The notes below the pieces were generated by a model. That model saw only the letters and a list, made by a program, of their open reading frames with translations, had not been told where the DNA came from and did no database searches. This document shows positions 42,222 through 50,484 of a stretch of DNA of 64,000 nucleotides, piece by piece. Positions within the stretch are counted from its first letter, which is position 1; every line of letters starts with the position of its first letter. The stretch covers positions 186,001 through 250,000 of the forward strand of contig CBDANO010000004.1 of assembly GCA_965197665.1 (NCBI GenBank), given 5' to 3'. Made by a program: the position numbers and the translations under genes. This DNA comes from CBDANO01 sp965197665 (GTDB taxonomy: Bacteria > Chloroflexota > Dehalococcoidia > Lucifugimonadales > UBA3495).

Positions 42222-43493
42222 CTAGATGTAGTCTTCTTCCTCCATCATGTCGATGTTGTCCCTGCTTTGCAACAAGCCCCGGGATACCTCTTGCCTGAAC
42301 TCTTCCAAGAGGTCGTCGCTAATGCCGCCGGCTACGGCGGCTTTTTCCTTGAAGTTCTCGAAGGCCCACTGCTCGGTGTCCCCGTGGGGCATCGAATTGA
42401 AGAAGTCTCGCTCGAAGACGGGTAGCTCGCCGGGGCCGAAGTAGCCCTTGCCCTCAAGCTCGTAACCCTCCAGGTCGTGGGTGCCCTTCCCCAACACTTG
42501 GCCGGTCTCGGCGTAGTGTTGCATGACCGTTTGCATGCCGTACTTCTGGATGGGGCAGACCTTCATGCAAATCCCGCAGCCCAGATAGCGCGCCATCACC
42601 GGGCGGCAGCGCTTGAAGTAGAGCTTGTTCTTTTCCATGCCCCGCCACCAGATCTTGTCCCGCATCAGAGCGCGGCCCGGGCAGCGGTTCACGCACACCT
42701 GGCATACCTGGCAGAAGGCGTGGATGCCGTAGTCTACCGGCTCGTCGTAGGTGACATTGGCGTCGGTGGTGATGATCATGATGCGGCACCGGGACCCAAC
42801 GTGAGGGGTAAGCAAGTAACCGCAAGCGCCCAACTGGCCCAAACCGGCGGCCACCATCATGGGAATGTAGGGGCCGGTGTTGTCGTTGGGACTGTGGACT
42901 TGGCCCCGGTAACCCAGAGTGTTGAGGAAGCTCACCAACTCCAGCGACGCCGCGCCTTCAGTCCTGTAGGTGCTTGAGTGGACGATCTCGGCTTCAACGC
43001 TGGGGATGGTCTGGGTCGGCTCGAAGTCCTGTTCGTAGGCCAAGCAAATCGCGTGAGGGTACTTCACCCAGTCCTTCTTGCTCTTGTAGGTGTAGCGGTG
43101 GTCGTAGGCCGTGATGCCGACTTCCAAGAAGCCCAACTCCCGGGCCTTGTTCTTGATCTGGTCGGAAACGTCCTCCCCGGTGGGCTCGGCCGTCGGCTCT
43201 TGGTCTCCGGTCAACCGGGCCGCCATGATTAGGGGCCGGTTGAGCTTGTCATGCTCCTTGCGGATTTCCCGCATCTCCACGTGCTGATCGCGGATGGTAT
43301 TGGCCCAATCCCTGGACGCCCTTTCATCGATGTTCATGGTCTCCAACGGGTATTCCCGGGAGTACCAGTCGACTTCCCTGTTATTCAGAGGGATGCCAGG
43401 CACGGTTTCCAACTCTTCGGGCACCGGAATTGTTACGTCGGGGTCTCCGAATACCTTCCCGGGCCGAACGACTTCGTGGCCTATCTTTAACAT
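42222..43493 (-). CDS. Reductive dehalogenase-like corrinoid/iron-sulfur protein without Tat signal
   Basis: 423-aa protein resembling the C-terminal two-thirds of RdhA and the related epoxyqueuosine reductase. Seen: a corrinoid-domain-like middle (VGITAYDHRY; YKSKKDWVKYPHAICLAYE; AAGLGQLGACGYLLTPHVGSRCRIMIITTD); then two [4Fe-4S] motifs, FCQVCQVCVNRCPGRAL (C261, C264, C267, C271) and CGICMKVCPIQKYG (C306, C309, C313). No twin-arginine signal and no rdhB anchor are present, so a cytosolic, non-respiratory reductase is inferred. A consensus promoter lies upstream, and GGAGGGAAAGGC precedes ATG 43493. QueG is shorter and lacks the N-terminal 100 residues. Confidence 0.8.
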   Translation of the reverse strand: MLKIGHEVVRPGKVFGDPDVTIPVPEELETVPGIPLNNREVDWYSREYPLETMNIDERASRDWANTIRDQHVEMREIRKEHDKLNRPLIMAARLTGDQEPTAEPTGEDVSDQIKNKARELGFLEVGITAYDHRYTYKSKKDWVKYPHAICLAYEQDFEPTQTIPSVEAEIVHSSTYRTEGAASLELVSFLNTLGYRGQVHSPNDNTGPYIPMMVAAGLGQLGACGYLLTPHVGSRCRIMIITTDANVTYDEPVDYGIHAFCQVCQVCVNRCPGRALMRDKIWWRGMEKNKLYFKRCRPVMARYLGCGICMKVCPIQKYGMQTVMQHYAETGQVLGKGTHDLEGYELEGKGYFGPGELPVFERDFFNSMPHGDTEQWAFENFKEKAAVAGGISDDLLEEFRQEVSRGLLQSRDNIDMMEEEDYI

Positions 43494-43548
43494 GCCTTTC
43501 CCTCCAAAAAATAATAGTGCCTAGGCTATCCCACGGTAGCCTGGGGCC

Positions 43549-43577
43549 ACAATACTTGTTTGGATTTTTTTTGTCAA
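43549..43577 (-). promoter_or_regulatory. Consensus sigma-70-type promoter of the reductive-dehalogenase-like gene
   Basis: On the minus strand TTGACA (43577-43572), a 17-bp A-rich spacer, and TATTGT (43554-43549) give the best promoter in the window. It predicts a 5' leader of about 50 nt ending in GGAGGGAAAGGC before ATG 43493. Confidence 0.75.
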
Positions 43578-43599
43578 GCTTATGGCATTGCGAATTTGG

Positions 43600-43634
43600 T
43601 ATTCCCGTTTGATATTCCCGTTTGATATTCCTGG
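43600..43634. repeat. 13-bp tandem repeat, 2.6 copies
   Basis: TATTCCCGTTTGA at 43600-43612 and 43613-43625, then TATTCCTGG. It lies just upstream of the promoter described at 43549-43577. Confidence 0.85.
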
Positions 43635-43714
43635 TCCCCACGGATCGCCGAAAGAATGGTAACGATGCCCGCCAAGGACCCCGGGATAGAGCGGTGCGGC
43701 TAGGAGTGGGGTGG

Positions 43715-45448
43715 TCAAACCACGGCGCGAGGGAGTGGTCCGGCGACGGGCTCGGACCGAACGGTATGCTGTCGGTCCGAGCCGCCGGTCCGCCGCGCGA
43801 TCATAGCGTCGGCCAAGGGACTGGCCTCCGAGCGCACCACGGCGTTTACCAGGGAGGGCCGTCCCGACGCCAGCGCGCGCTCCACCGCCGGAGCTACTTC
43901 ATCGGGCCTCTCCACGTATTCAGCGTACCCTCCCAGGGCTTCGACGACCTTATCGTAACGCACGGTCCGGAGGTCGGTGGCTACGGCCCGGTCGAAGTAA
44001 GCCAGTTGGAAGGTCTTGTCGATGCCCCAAGCGCTGTCGTTTCCCATGACCGCGGTAATAGGCAGGTTGTGCCGTATGCAGGTGTCGTATTCCATGGCGT
44101 AAAACCCGAAGGAGCCGTCGCCAATGAACAACAGCACCTTGCTGGATGGATAGGCCAGCTTGGCGGCCATGCTGTAGGGTATACCGGCCCCCAAGTGGCT
44201 CAAAGGCCCCAAACGAACGAAATGGCCCGGCTTGCGGGCCTTGAGGTAGGAACGGCCCCACTGCACGTAGTCCCCGCCGTCCAAAATGATCAGGGTATCA
44301 GGATCGACAAGGCCCTCAAGCTCGGTGTATACGTCCAAGGGGTGCATGGGCTTTTGCCCGGTCGCTTTGTCCCGCAATCCTTGAAGCCAGGCCGTGCGGT
44401 CCTTATCGAGTTGGCCCAGCCAGTCGTCCAAGCTGCTCCGGCGGCCCAAGCCGGCAACGGCGGTCAGTTGCTCCACCACGGCGCCCAAGTCTCCCAGCAG
44501 ACCCACCGCCGCGCCGCGGTTGCGGCCGATCTCCGCGGGTGAAGGGTCGGCTTGGATGATGCGGGCGTCGGGGCTGAATATGTTGCCGTACCGGTAGCGG
44601 TGGTCGAGCCGTTTGCCCAGCAAAAGCACTACGTCGGCCTCTCTGAAGCGGCGGGCCGCCGGGTTCATTGCCCCGTCCGCATAGCCGAAGCACAGGGGGT
44701 GGTCATCATCCAGCAGTCCTCTTGCCTGCTCCACCGTAAACACCGGGATTCCCGTAGCCTCAGCCAGGTCTTGCAACTGCTCCGGCGCTACCGAGTAGCG
44801 GGCCGGATTCCCCGCAATTATTACCGGCCTCTGGGCATTGCTCAGGAGAGAGACGGCTTTTTCGATCAGGACCGGGTCTCCCTGGGAACGGCTATGATTT
44901 CGGTACTCTCCGGGAAGGTACTTGGGAAGCTCATCCTCGGATACCTGCTGCTCTTGCAGGTCTATGGGTAAAGTGAGGTGGACCGGGCCGGGTCTACCCG
45001 ACATAGCAGTGCGGAAAGCCGTGGCCACGAACTCGGGGATCCGGCGCCGGTCATGGACCAGCCATGAACCCTTGGTTACCGGCGCCGTCATTGCGACTTG
45101 ATCGATTTCCTGGAAGGTTGCCATGCCCTTTTCCGGTAGCTCGGCGCAGCCGGCGACGAAGACCACCGGAGTTTCCGAGGTATAGATAGCCGGCAGGGCG
45201 GAGACGGCGTTGGCGAAGCCCGGGCCGCCGGTGACCATTCCCACCGCCGGTTGGCCGGTAATCCGGGCGTAGCCGTCCGCCATGTGCAGAGCGGCGCCTT
45301 CGTGCCGAGTGTCGATGAACTCGATCCCTTCGTCGGCGGCCGCATCGACTAAAGGCAAGATGGTGTCGCCAACGATGGTGAACACCCTCCGAATGCCTTC
45401 CTGCTTCAAGCAACGAATGAAAAGATGGGCGCCGGTCAACTTTGCCAT
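43715..45448 (-). CDS. ThDP-dependent enzyme, acetolactate synthase-like
   Basis: 577-aa three-domain ThDP enzyme. Seen: the N-terminal catalytic Glu in DTRHEGAALHMADGYARITG; GMVTGGPGFANAVSALPAIY; a central domain with a Rossmann-like DVVLLLGKRLD; and the C-terminal ThDP/Mg motif FIGDGSFGFYAMEYDTCIRHNLPITAVMGNDSAWG. The ATG at 45448 follows GAGGAGGAACC, and an in-frame extension to 45631 is low-complexity. No small regulatory subunit or branched-chain genes flank it, so it may be a decarboxylase or lyase (such as an oxalyl-CoA or 2-hydroxyacyl-CoA type) instead of a biosynthetic acetolactate synthase. Confidence 0.85.
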   Translation of the reverse strand: MAKLTGAHLFIRCLKQEGIRRVFTIVGDTILPLVDAAADEGIEFIDTRHEGAALHMADGYARITGQPAVGMVTGGPGFANAVSALPAIYTSETPVVFVAGCAELPEKGMATFQEIDQVAMTAPVTKGSWLVHDRRRIPEFVATAFRTAMSGRPGPVHLTLPIDLQEQQVSEDELPKYLPGEYRNHSRSQGDPVLIEKAVSLLSNAQRPVIIAGNPARYSVAPEQLQDLAEATGIPVFTVEQARGLLDDDHPLCFGYADGAMNPAARRFREADVVLLLGKRLDHRYRYGNIFSPDARIIQADPSPAEIGRNRGAAVGLLGDLGAVVEQLTAVAGLGRRSSLDDWLGQLDKDRTAWLQGLRDKATGQKPMHPLDVYTELEGLVDPDTLIILDGGDYVQWGRSYLKARKPGHFVRLGPLSHLGAGIPYSMAAKLAYPSSKVLLFIGDGSFGFYAMEYDTCIRHNLPITAVMGNDSAWGIDKTFQLAYFDRAVATDLRTVRYDKVVEALGGYAEYVERPDEVAPAVERALASGRPSLVNAVVRSEASPLADAMIARRTGGSDRQHTVRSEPVAGPLPRAVV

Positions 45449-45576
45449 GGTTCCTCCTCGGCTTTGCGCTCCCAGCGTCGGGCTATCTCCGGATAGGCGC
45501 GATTGATTGGGCCGCTCGGACAGCTTAGCGGGCGCTAGGCCTTGGGGCAAGTGCAGGCGCTTGAACGTGTCCGAGA

Positions 45577-45613
45577 AGTCCCCTCTCCTTCTGGGTGAGG
45601 GTGAGGGTGAGGG
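45577..45613 (+). repeat. REP-like element ending in a perfect G-quadruplex motif
   Basis: AGTCCCCTCTCC...GGG is followed by GGG-TGA-GGG-TGA-GGG-TGA-GGG (45593-45613): four G3 tracts with 3-nt loops, a canonical G4 sequence. It lies 135 bp upstream of rsmI and on the template side of the divergent ThDP gene. It resembles the block at 9206-9241. Confidence 0.6.
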
Positions 45614-45747
45614 TGTTGGCTGTGCAACCATTCATGCGGTTACGCTTAAACCAAGGACATTGGTAACATTTGAATCGCTGGCAGGGCGCAACGGGCGCGT
45701 TCAGGCGGCATTTGCCAGCGGCCCGGCAACGAGGTATACCTTAAGGC

Positions 45748-46614
45748 ATGGGCACCCTGTTCATCGTAGGCACACCCATTGGCAACTTGGAGGACATCAC
45801 CCCCCGCAGCGCTCGCGTACTGGGGCAGGTGGACTTGATTGCTGCGGAAGACACCAGGGTTACCCGCCGGCTGCTGGCCCATTTGGGTATCAAGGCCCGT
45901 CTGATTAGCTACCACGAGCACAATTGGCGGACACGTTTGCCCCAAGTGCTGGAGGCTTTGGAAACCGGCGATGTTGGGCTGGTATGCGACGCCGGAATGC
46001 CCACGCTGCGCGACCCCGGGAGTGAGTTGGTGTCCCGCGCCGCGGCCGCCGGCTTTCCAGTGGAGGTGGTACCCGGGCCGTCGGCGCTGACCGCCGCCCT
46101 GGCCGTATCGGGGTTTTCCGCGGACGCTTTCATCTTCCTGGGATTTCTCCCCCGGCGGCGAAAAGACCGCCGTGAGCGCCTTAGGGCCGCCGCGCCCCTG
46201 GGATTGACCCTAGTCTTATTCGAAGCTCCTCACCGGGTCTCGGCCCTCTTGGAGGACCTGCTCGCGGAGTTGGGCGACCGGCCCGTGGCCCTATGCCGGG
46301 AACTGACCAAGCTGCACGAGGAAGTGTTCAGGGGCACGGTGTCCGAGGCCATGGCCCACGCGCCCCGGGGCGAGTACGTCATACTGGTCGAGGCCGGTGC
46401 TCCGGACGGCGCCAATGGGCCGGGTACCGGCGCCAAGCATCCGGCGGAGGCGGATGAAGCCCGGGTGGATGAGGCCCGCTGCTTATTGGCTGGTCTACGC
46501 CGGAGCGGAACGACGGCGAAAGACGCCGTGGCAGCCGTGGCCGGGAGCTTGGGAATGCCGAAGAACCTGGTCTACCGCCTTTGGGTAGAGGCCGGCGCCC
46601 GCCGCCAGGATTGA
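45748..46614 (+). CDS. rsmI: 16S rRNA (cytidine-1402 2'-O) methyltransferase
   Basis: 288-aa SAM-dependent methyltransferase acting on 16S rRNA C1402. Seen: TLFIVGTPIGNLEDITPRSARVL at the start, AAEDTRVTRRLL, GDVGLVCDAGMPTLRDPG, VVPGPSALTAALAVSGFSADAFIFLGFLPRR and LCRELTKLHEEVFRG. The C-terminal 60 residues (about 215-288) form an acidic linker and a small helical domain common in RsmI. It is convergent with the cyclophilin, with 13 bp between stops. Confidence 0.94.
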   Translation: MGTLFIVGTPIGNLEDITPRSARVLGQVDLIAAEDTRVTRRLLAHLGIKARLISYHEHNWRTRLPQVLEALETGDVGLVCDAGMPTLRDPGSELVSRAAAAGFPVEVVPGPSALTAALAVSGFSADAFIFLGFLPRRRKDRRERLRAAAPLGLTLVLFEAPHRVSALLEDLLAELGDRPVALCRELTKLHEEVFRGTVSEAMAHAPRGEYVILVEAGAPDGANGPGTGAKHPAEADEARVDEARCLLAGLRRSGTTAKDAVAAVAGSLGMPKNLVYRLWVEAGARRQD

Positions 46615-46627
46615 GCGGCCCGGCGGG

Positions 46628-47152
46628 TCAAGATTCGGTAATCCCGACGGAGTGGATCTCCAATCGCTCGGTCGGCCTGGAGCGCTCTCCGCCCGGACCA
46701 CTTCCGACGGGTACCTCAGCCAGCGTATCCAGTACCTCCGACCCCTGGCTGAGCGCGCCAAATATAGTGTAATTGGGCGGCAGCCCCACGTTGTCGCCGT
46801 GAACGATGAAGAACTGGCTGCCGTTGGTGTTGGGGCCGGCATTGGCCATGGCCAACGTCCCTTTGACGTAGGGCTTGGTTACGGGTTCGTCATTAAACCG
46901 GTAGCCCGGTCCGCCGGTACCGTCGCCTTTGGGGCAACCCCCTTGGATCATGAACCCTTTTATTACTCGGTGGAAGCTGCCGCCGTCATAAAAGCCCTCC
47001 CGGGCCAGAAACACGAAGTTGTTAACCGTCACCGGAGCTTCGGCGGCAAATAATTCCAGGACCATGGCGCCCTTGCCGGTTTCCACCGACGCGGTATACG
47101 TTTTGGACGGGTCTATAGCCATTTCAGGCGGGCCGGAGTATTGACTAGCCAT
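46628..47152 (-). CDS. Cyclophilin-type peptidyl-prolyl isomerase
   Basis: 174-aa cytosolic cyclophilin, which catalyses cis-trans isomerisation at prolines. Seen: FHRVIKGFMIQGGCPKGDGTGGPGYRF (catalytic Arg in FHRV), GTLAMANAGPNTNGSQFFI, and PPNYTIFGALSQGSEVLDTL. A short N-terminal 15-residue lead (MASQYSGPPEMAIDPS) precedes the domain, with no signal peptide. The ATG at 47152 follows GAGGGGAA. Confidence 0.93.
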   Translation of the reverse strand: MASQYSGPPEMAIDPSKTYTASVETGKGAMVLELFAAEAPVTVNNFVFLAREGFYDGGSFHRVIKGFMIQGGCPKGDGTGGPGYRFNDEPVTKPYVKGTLAMANAGPNTNGSQFFIVHGDNVGLPPNYTIFGALSQGSEVLDTLAEVPVGSGPGGERSRPTERLEIHSVGITES

Positions 47153-47603
47153 TTCCCCTCGACTTTGCTCTGGATAAACTGGATAAAATCAGGTCCGACG
47201 TTGAACCTCGGCCACCGGCCGCCGCTGATTATAACCCCAAGGCGCTTCCACCTCAAAGCTTTCTTGAGTCCGAAGACAACCTGAGTCTATCCGGGCCTCT
47301 CCGCTTTCCAGACTAACCTCGGTACCCGTTGCTCCAATCGATGTCCCCTGGAAGCGGAGGGGCCTGTTCCGGGGCGGGACCGACGACATACTCCCTAATC
47401 CAGCCGCCAAACTTACGTGAAGTTTAGAAATCCGCCGGACTATAATATTCGTTAGGAATGTCAAGACATTGGTTAACGCTACTACGTCAAACCCGCCGCC
47501 CCTAGGCTGCCTCTAGTCAAATCGAGAGGCATGCCTTCTTGAGCCGGCTGTCTTCCGGCACTCCCTTCACAACCGGAGGCCCTAACACAGGAGGTCCCAC
47601 ACG
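47153..47603. other. 451-bp intergenic region between divergent genes
   Basis: Spacer between the cyclophilin (minus) and the leucine-dehydrogenase-like gene (plus). A low-GC stretch at 47400-47490 probably holds promoters. On the minus strand TTGACA and TATAGT are visible but only 14 bp apart. A 91-codon minus-strand frame (47189-47464) does not look protein-like. No RNA gene is recognised. Confidence 0.4.
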
Positions 47604-48674
47604 ATGAAGATTCTCGACCACATGAGCGCCCACGGCCATGAGCAACTGGTGGTTTGCTCGGACCCGGAGGTAGGCCTGAAAGCGGTAATAGCCGTTCACG
47701 ACACTACCCTGGGCCCGGCCGGCGGCGGGACGCGAATGTGGCCATACAAGACGGAAATGGAGGCAATGGAGGACGCCCTCCGCCTTTCTCGCGCCATGAC
47801 CTACAAAGCGGCGGCGGCGGACCTGCCCCTTGGGGGTGGCAAAGGGGTTATCATTGGCGACTTCCATACCCAAAAAACCGAGGCGCTGCTGCGGGCTTAC
47901 GGGGCTTTCGTGGACACCCTTTCAGGGCGTTACATCACCACCACCGACGTAGGCACTACCAGCCGCGACATGGAATACGTCAGCCAAGAGACCAACTATG
48001 TTGTCGGGTTGCCCGTCACGGTTGGGGGCAGCGGCGACACCTCGATCATGACCGGGCTTGGAATCTACGTGGCAATGAAGGCTTGCGCTCGGGAAGTTTG
48101 GGGGGGCGACTCCCTGCGGGGCGCCAAAGTGGTGATGCAAGGCTTCGGCAAAGTAGCGACCCACTTGGCCCACCACCTGTTGAAAGAGGACGCTAGTTTG
48201 ACCGTGACCGATATCTACGAGAGCGCTTCGGACCGGGCCCGGGACTTGGGCATCAAGGTCGTATCCCCCGACAAGATATACGATCTGGATTGCGACGTCT
48301 TTTCTCCCTGCGCTCTCGGAGGCGTAATCAATCAAGACACGGTGCCCAGGCTGAAGTGCCGCATCGTAGCCGGAGGCGCCAACAACCAACTGCTTACCGA
48401 CCGGGACGGGGAAGAGCTGCACCGCCGGGGAATTCTGTACGCGCCGGACTACATTATCAACTCCGGCGGCATCATAAACGCCGCGGCGGAAATCGGCATG
48501 CCCTACAATGAAGGCCGGGCCCGGGAGAAAACCGAGCGGATCTACGAAATCACGGAGCGGGTAATCCAAGTCTCCAAGACCCAGGAAATCCCCACTGCCC
48601 GGGCCGCCGATATACTGGCCGAGTCGAGGTTGGCCTCGGTGCGGGCCGTCAAGAAGATACACCGGCGCCGCTAG
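47604..48674 (+). CDS. Leucine dehydrogenase-like Glu/Leu/Phe/Val dehydrogenase
   Basis: 356-aa NAD-dependent amino-acid dehydrogenase that reversibly deaminates leucine, valine or isoleucine. Seen: GPAGGGTRMWPY; MTYKAAAADLPLGGGKGVI with the two conserved lysines; YITTTDVGTTSRDMEYV with the catalytic Asp; and the Rossmann VVMQGFGKVATHLAHHL (GxGxxx). The length and the RMWPY segment fit leucine dehydrogenase better than glutamate dehydrogenase. The ATG follows AGGAGGTCCCACACG. No branched-chain acid operon flanks it, so catabolic versus biosynthetic use is open. Confidence 0.88.
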   Translation: MKILDHMSAHGHEQLVVCSDPEVGLKAVIAVHDTTLGPAGGGTRMWPYKTEMEAMEDALRLSRAMTYKAAAADLPLGGGKGVIIGDFHTQKTEALLRAYGAFVDTLSGRYITTTDVGTTSRDMEYVSQETNYVVGLPVTVGGSGDTSIMTGLGIYVAMKACAREVWGGDSLRGAKVVMQGFGKVATHLAHHLLKEDASLTVTDIYESASDRARDLGIKVVSPDKIYDLDCDVFSPCALGGVINQDTVPRLKCRIVAGGANNQLLTDRDGEELHRRGILYAPDYIINSGGIINAAAEIGMPYNEGRAREKTERIYEITERVIQVSKTQEIPTARAADILAESRLASVRAVKKIHRRR

Positions 48675-48742
48675 AGGGGGCGGCGCTTCTTTCGCGCTCC
48701 GGCGGCAACGGGCCTAACCGTAGATTGGCTCAGACCGGGCGC

Positions 48743-48949
48743 CTATCTGGCCTTGGAATCGGCCTCGAAGCCGCAAGACAGGTGCGCCCCGTCGCAGAAG
48801 GGCTTGTTGCTCGACTGGCCGCAGCGGCAAAGAGAGACCCACTTGCCTTCCGGGACGGCGTAGGAGTTGTCGTCCTCGTCTATGATGTCTATAGGGCCAT
48901 GGACTCGATTGGGGCCGTTGGCGCGGACTTCGATTCTAACCTCAGCCAT
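48743..48949 (-). CDS. CDGSH iron-sulfur domain protein
   Basis: 68-aa protein with one CDGSH [2Fe-2S] motif, CRCGQSSNKPFCDGAH, giving three Cys and one His ligand as in mitoNEET. The first 35 residues are a beta-rich lead (IEVRANGPNRVHGPIDIIDED). The ATG at 48949 follows AGGAGGCCTCC, a very strong and palindromic ribosome-binding site. Likely role: electron transfer or Fe-S cluster handling in the cytosol. It stands alone. Confidence 0.9.
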   Translation of the reverse strand: MAEVRIEVRANGPNRVHGPIDIIDEDDNSYAVPEGKWVSLCRCGQSSNKPFCDGAHLSCGFEADSKAR

Positions 48950-49345
48950 GGAGGCCTCCTAGTTATTGGCAGGTGGGGTACAGGTCTGGGCGGCCCCGGA
49001 GTCCCAACCGCCGGGCCGCCCTCGACGGCAGGCGGCAAGTCTGCCACCGGGATGAAGGTGTGTCAAGGCGCTTTCGTCCTGCCTCGGGGCTGTCCCACAT
49101 GAATTCGCCGGAAAGTTGGATGACGCCGGCTTAATATCTAACGCCGCCGTTCTGCGTCTTGCCTGAAGTCGTGCCTGATGGCTGCGCCCCTTGACGACTT
49201 GAGACTCGTCGGTTAAATTCACAAGGTCAAATTGAGGATTTAAGCGGCGGAACTCCTCTGCCGCAACCCGTCGGGTTACTTAAGACGAGCCAAGCAACCG
49301 TCCGGGAAGAACTGCACTGAAGAACTACGCTAGAGAGCAATTGCT
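48950..49345. other. 396-bp intergenic region, nothing recognised
   Basis: Spacer between the CDGSH gene (minus) and the FmdB-like gene (plus). The right half (about 49120-49340) is less GC-rich and must contain the FmdB promoter, but I see no consensus. No RNA gene or riboswitch is recognised. Confidence 0.35.
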
Positions 49346-49573
49346 ATGCCAATATACGAATACCACTGCCCCACTTGCAGCCACAAGTTCGACAAGCTCC
49401 AACCCATGGGCGCCGCCGGCACCGATTGCCCGGTGTGCGAGCAACCCGCCACGCGGGCCATCTCGGTGTTTTCGTCGGTGTCCAAGGGGGAGGGCGAAGC
49501 TACGGGCCTAGGCCCGCTGCCTCCCCTTGGCGGCGGTGGATGCTGCGGCGGCGGTTGCGGCTGCGGACCCTGA
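49346..49573 (+). CDS. FmdB-family zinc-ribbon protein
   Basis: 75-aa protein of the FmdB regulatory-protein family. The N-terminal single zinc ribbon is typical (MPIYEYHCPTCSHKFDKLQP ... CPVCEQPATR). The tail ends in a Gly/Cys-rich stretch (GGGGCCGGGCGCGP) that could bind a second metal. The role is unknown in the family; regulation of amidase or formamidase genes was proposed for the namesake. Confidence 0.88.
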   Translation: MPIYEYHCPTCSHKFDKLQPMGAAGTDCPVCEQPATRAISVFSSVSKGEGEATGLGPLPPLGGGGCCGGGCGCGP

Positions 49574-49691
49574 CGACTACGGTACTCAATGCCGCTTCAC
49601 CAGACGGACGCTACCGGGCCTTGACCGGCAGTACGCCGCTAATCCGGTCTTGTAGCGGGACCGATAGCTGCCTGAGGTCACCCGACGGCCG

Positions 49692-50429
49692 TTAAGCTCC
49701 CTGGGCCTTTTTCAGTGCCTCCATAGGGTTCGACCCCTTTGACTGCTTCCAGCGCAGGTACACCAAGTAGCCCGCGGAAACCGCGGTAATCAATAGCGCC
49801 CCAGCTATGGCCCGGGTAGCAACCCACATGGTGGCGTCGAACCAAAAGTCTTGAGGAAAGAGCATCACAAGGTAGTCTTGTCTGCTGTCAAGCTGCCAAA
49901 GATCATTAGCGAAGCTGAGCTGGTGAAACTTCAGAAATAGCGTGTCGAAGCCCACCAGCGCAAATAGTCCCACCGCTATTACTATCAGCAGCGTCAACCC
50001 GCCGCTGTACAGGATCCGCCGGGCTAGAATAGCCGCAAAACGTCCTCGGTGGAGCGCCGCGCCTGTTACTATCGAAACCAGTAAGTAAGCGGCGGCGGCG
50101 GCGGCCACAACGTAGACTCCTTGTACCAACTTCTTCACGTCGCGCATGTGAGCGATTTCCCGCTGGTTGAATAGGTCCCGCTCTTGGCCGAATATCCGGG
50201 TGCGAATCTCCAGCGGCTCCCGCCCGGAGTTGAAGTAGCTTCTGATCTCGGCGCTCACCTGAGCCAGGTCGGCATCTGAGATGCCGGTGATTCGAGACAC
50301 GTCGTACTTCTCGAAGCCCTTTTGATACACGCCGGGGCTGTTGAATGCCCAAGCCACGCTGCCAGTCACCAAGAACAACGGCAGCGCAACCACGAATAAA
50401 GCGGTTGTAATCCAAGTAATGCGGCCCAC
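49692..50429 (-). CDS. TIGR01906/DUF1461 family integral membrane protein
   Basis: 245-aa membrane protein with about four helices (about 7-27, 105-125, 140-165, 205-225) and a long first extracytoplasmic loop (about 28-103) containing GISDADLAQVSAEIRSYFNSG, FNQREIAHMRDVKKLVQ. That helix-loop arrangement matches the TIGR01906 family. Some members are linked to lipoprotein diacylglyceryl editing in Firmicutes (Lit), but that function is not established here. The start is GTG 50429 after GGGAGAGACC. It is 55 bp downstream of the YvcK-like gene on the same strand. Confidence 0.82.
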   Translation of the reverse strand: MGRITWITTALFVVALPLFLVTGSVAWAFNSPGVYQKGFEKYDVSRITGISDADLAQVSAEIRSYFNSGREPLEIRTRIFGQERDLFNQREIAHMRDVKKLVQGVYVVAAAAAAYLLVSIVTGAALHRGRFAAILARRILYSGGLTLLIVIAVGLFALVGFDTLFLKFHQLSFANDLWQLDSRQDYLVMLFPQDFWFDATMWVATRAIAGALLITAVSAGYLVYLRWKQSKGSNPMEALKKAQGA

Positions 50430-50484
50430 GGTCTCTCCCGCCTATCGGCATTACGTTAGCATCGGCTCGGCGGGTCAAGATTCT

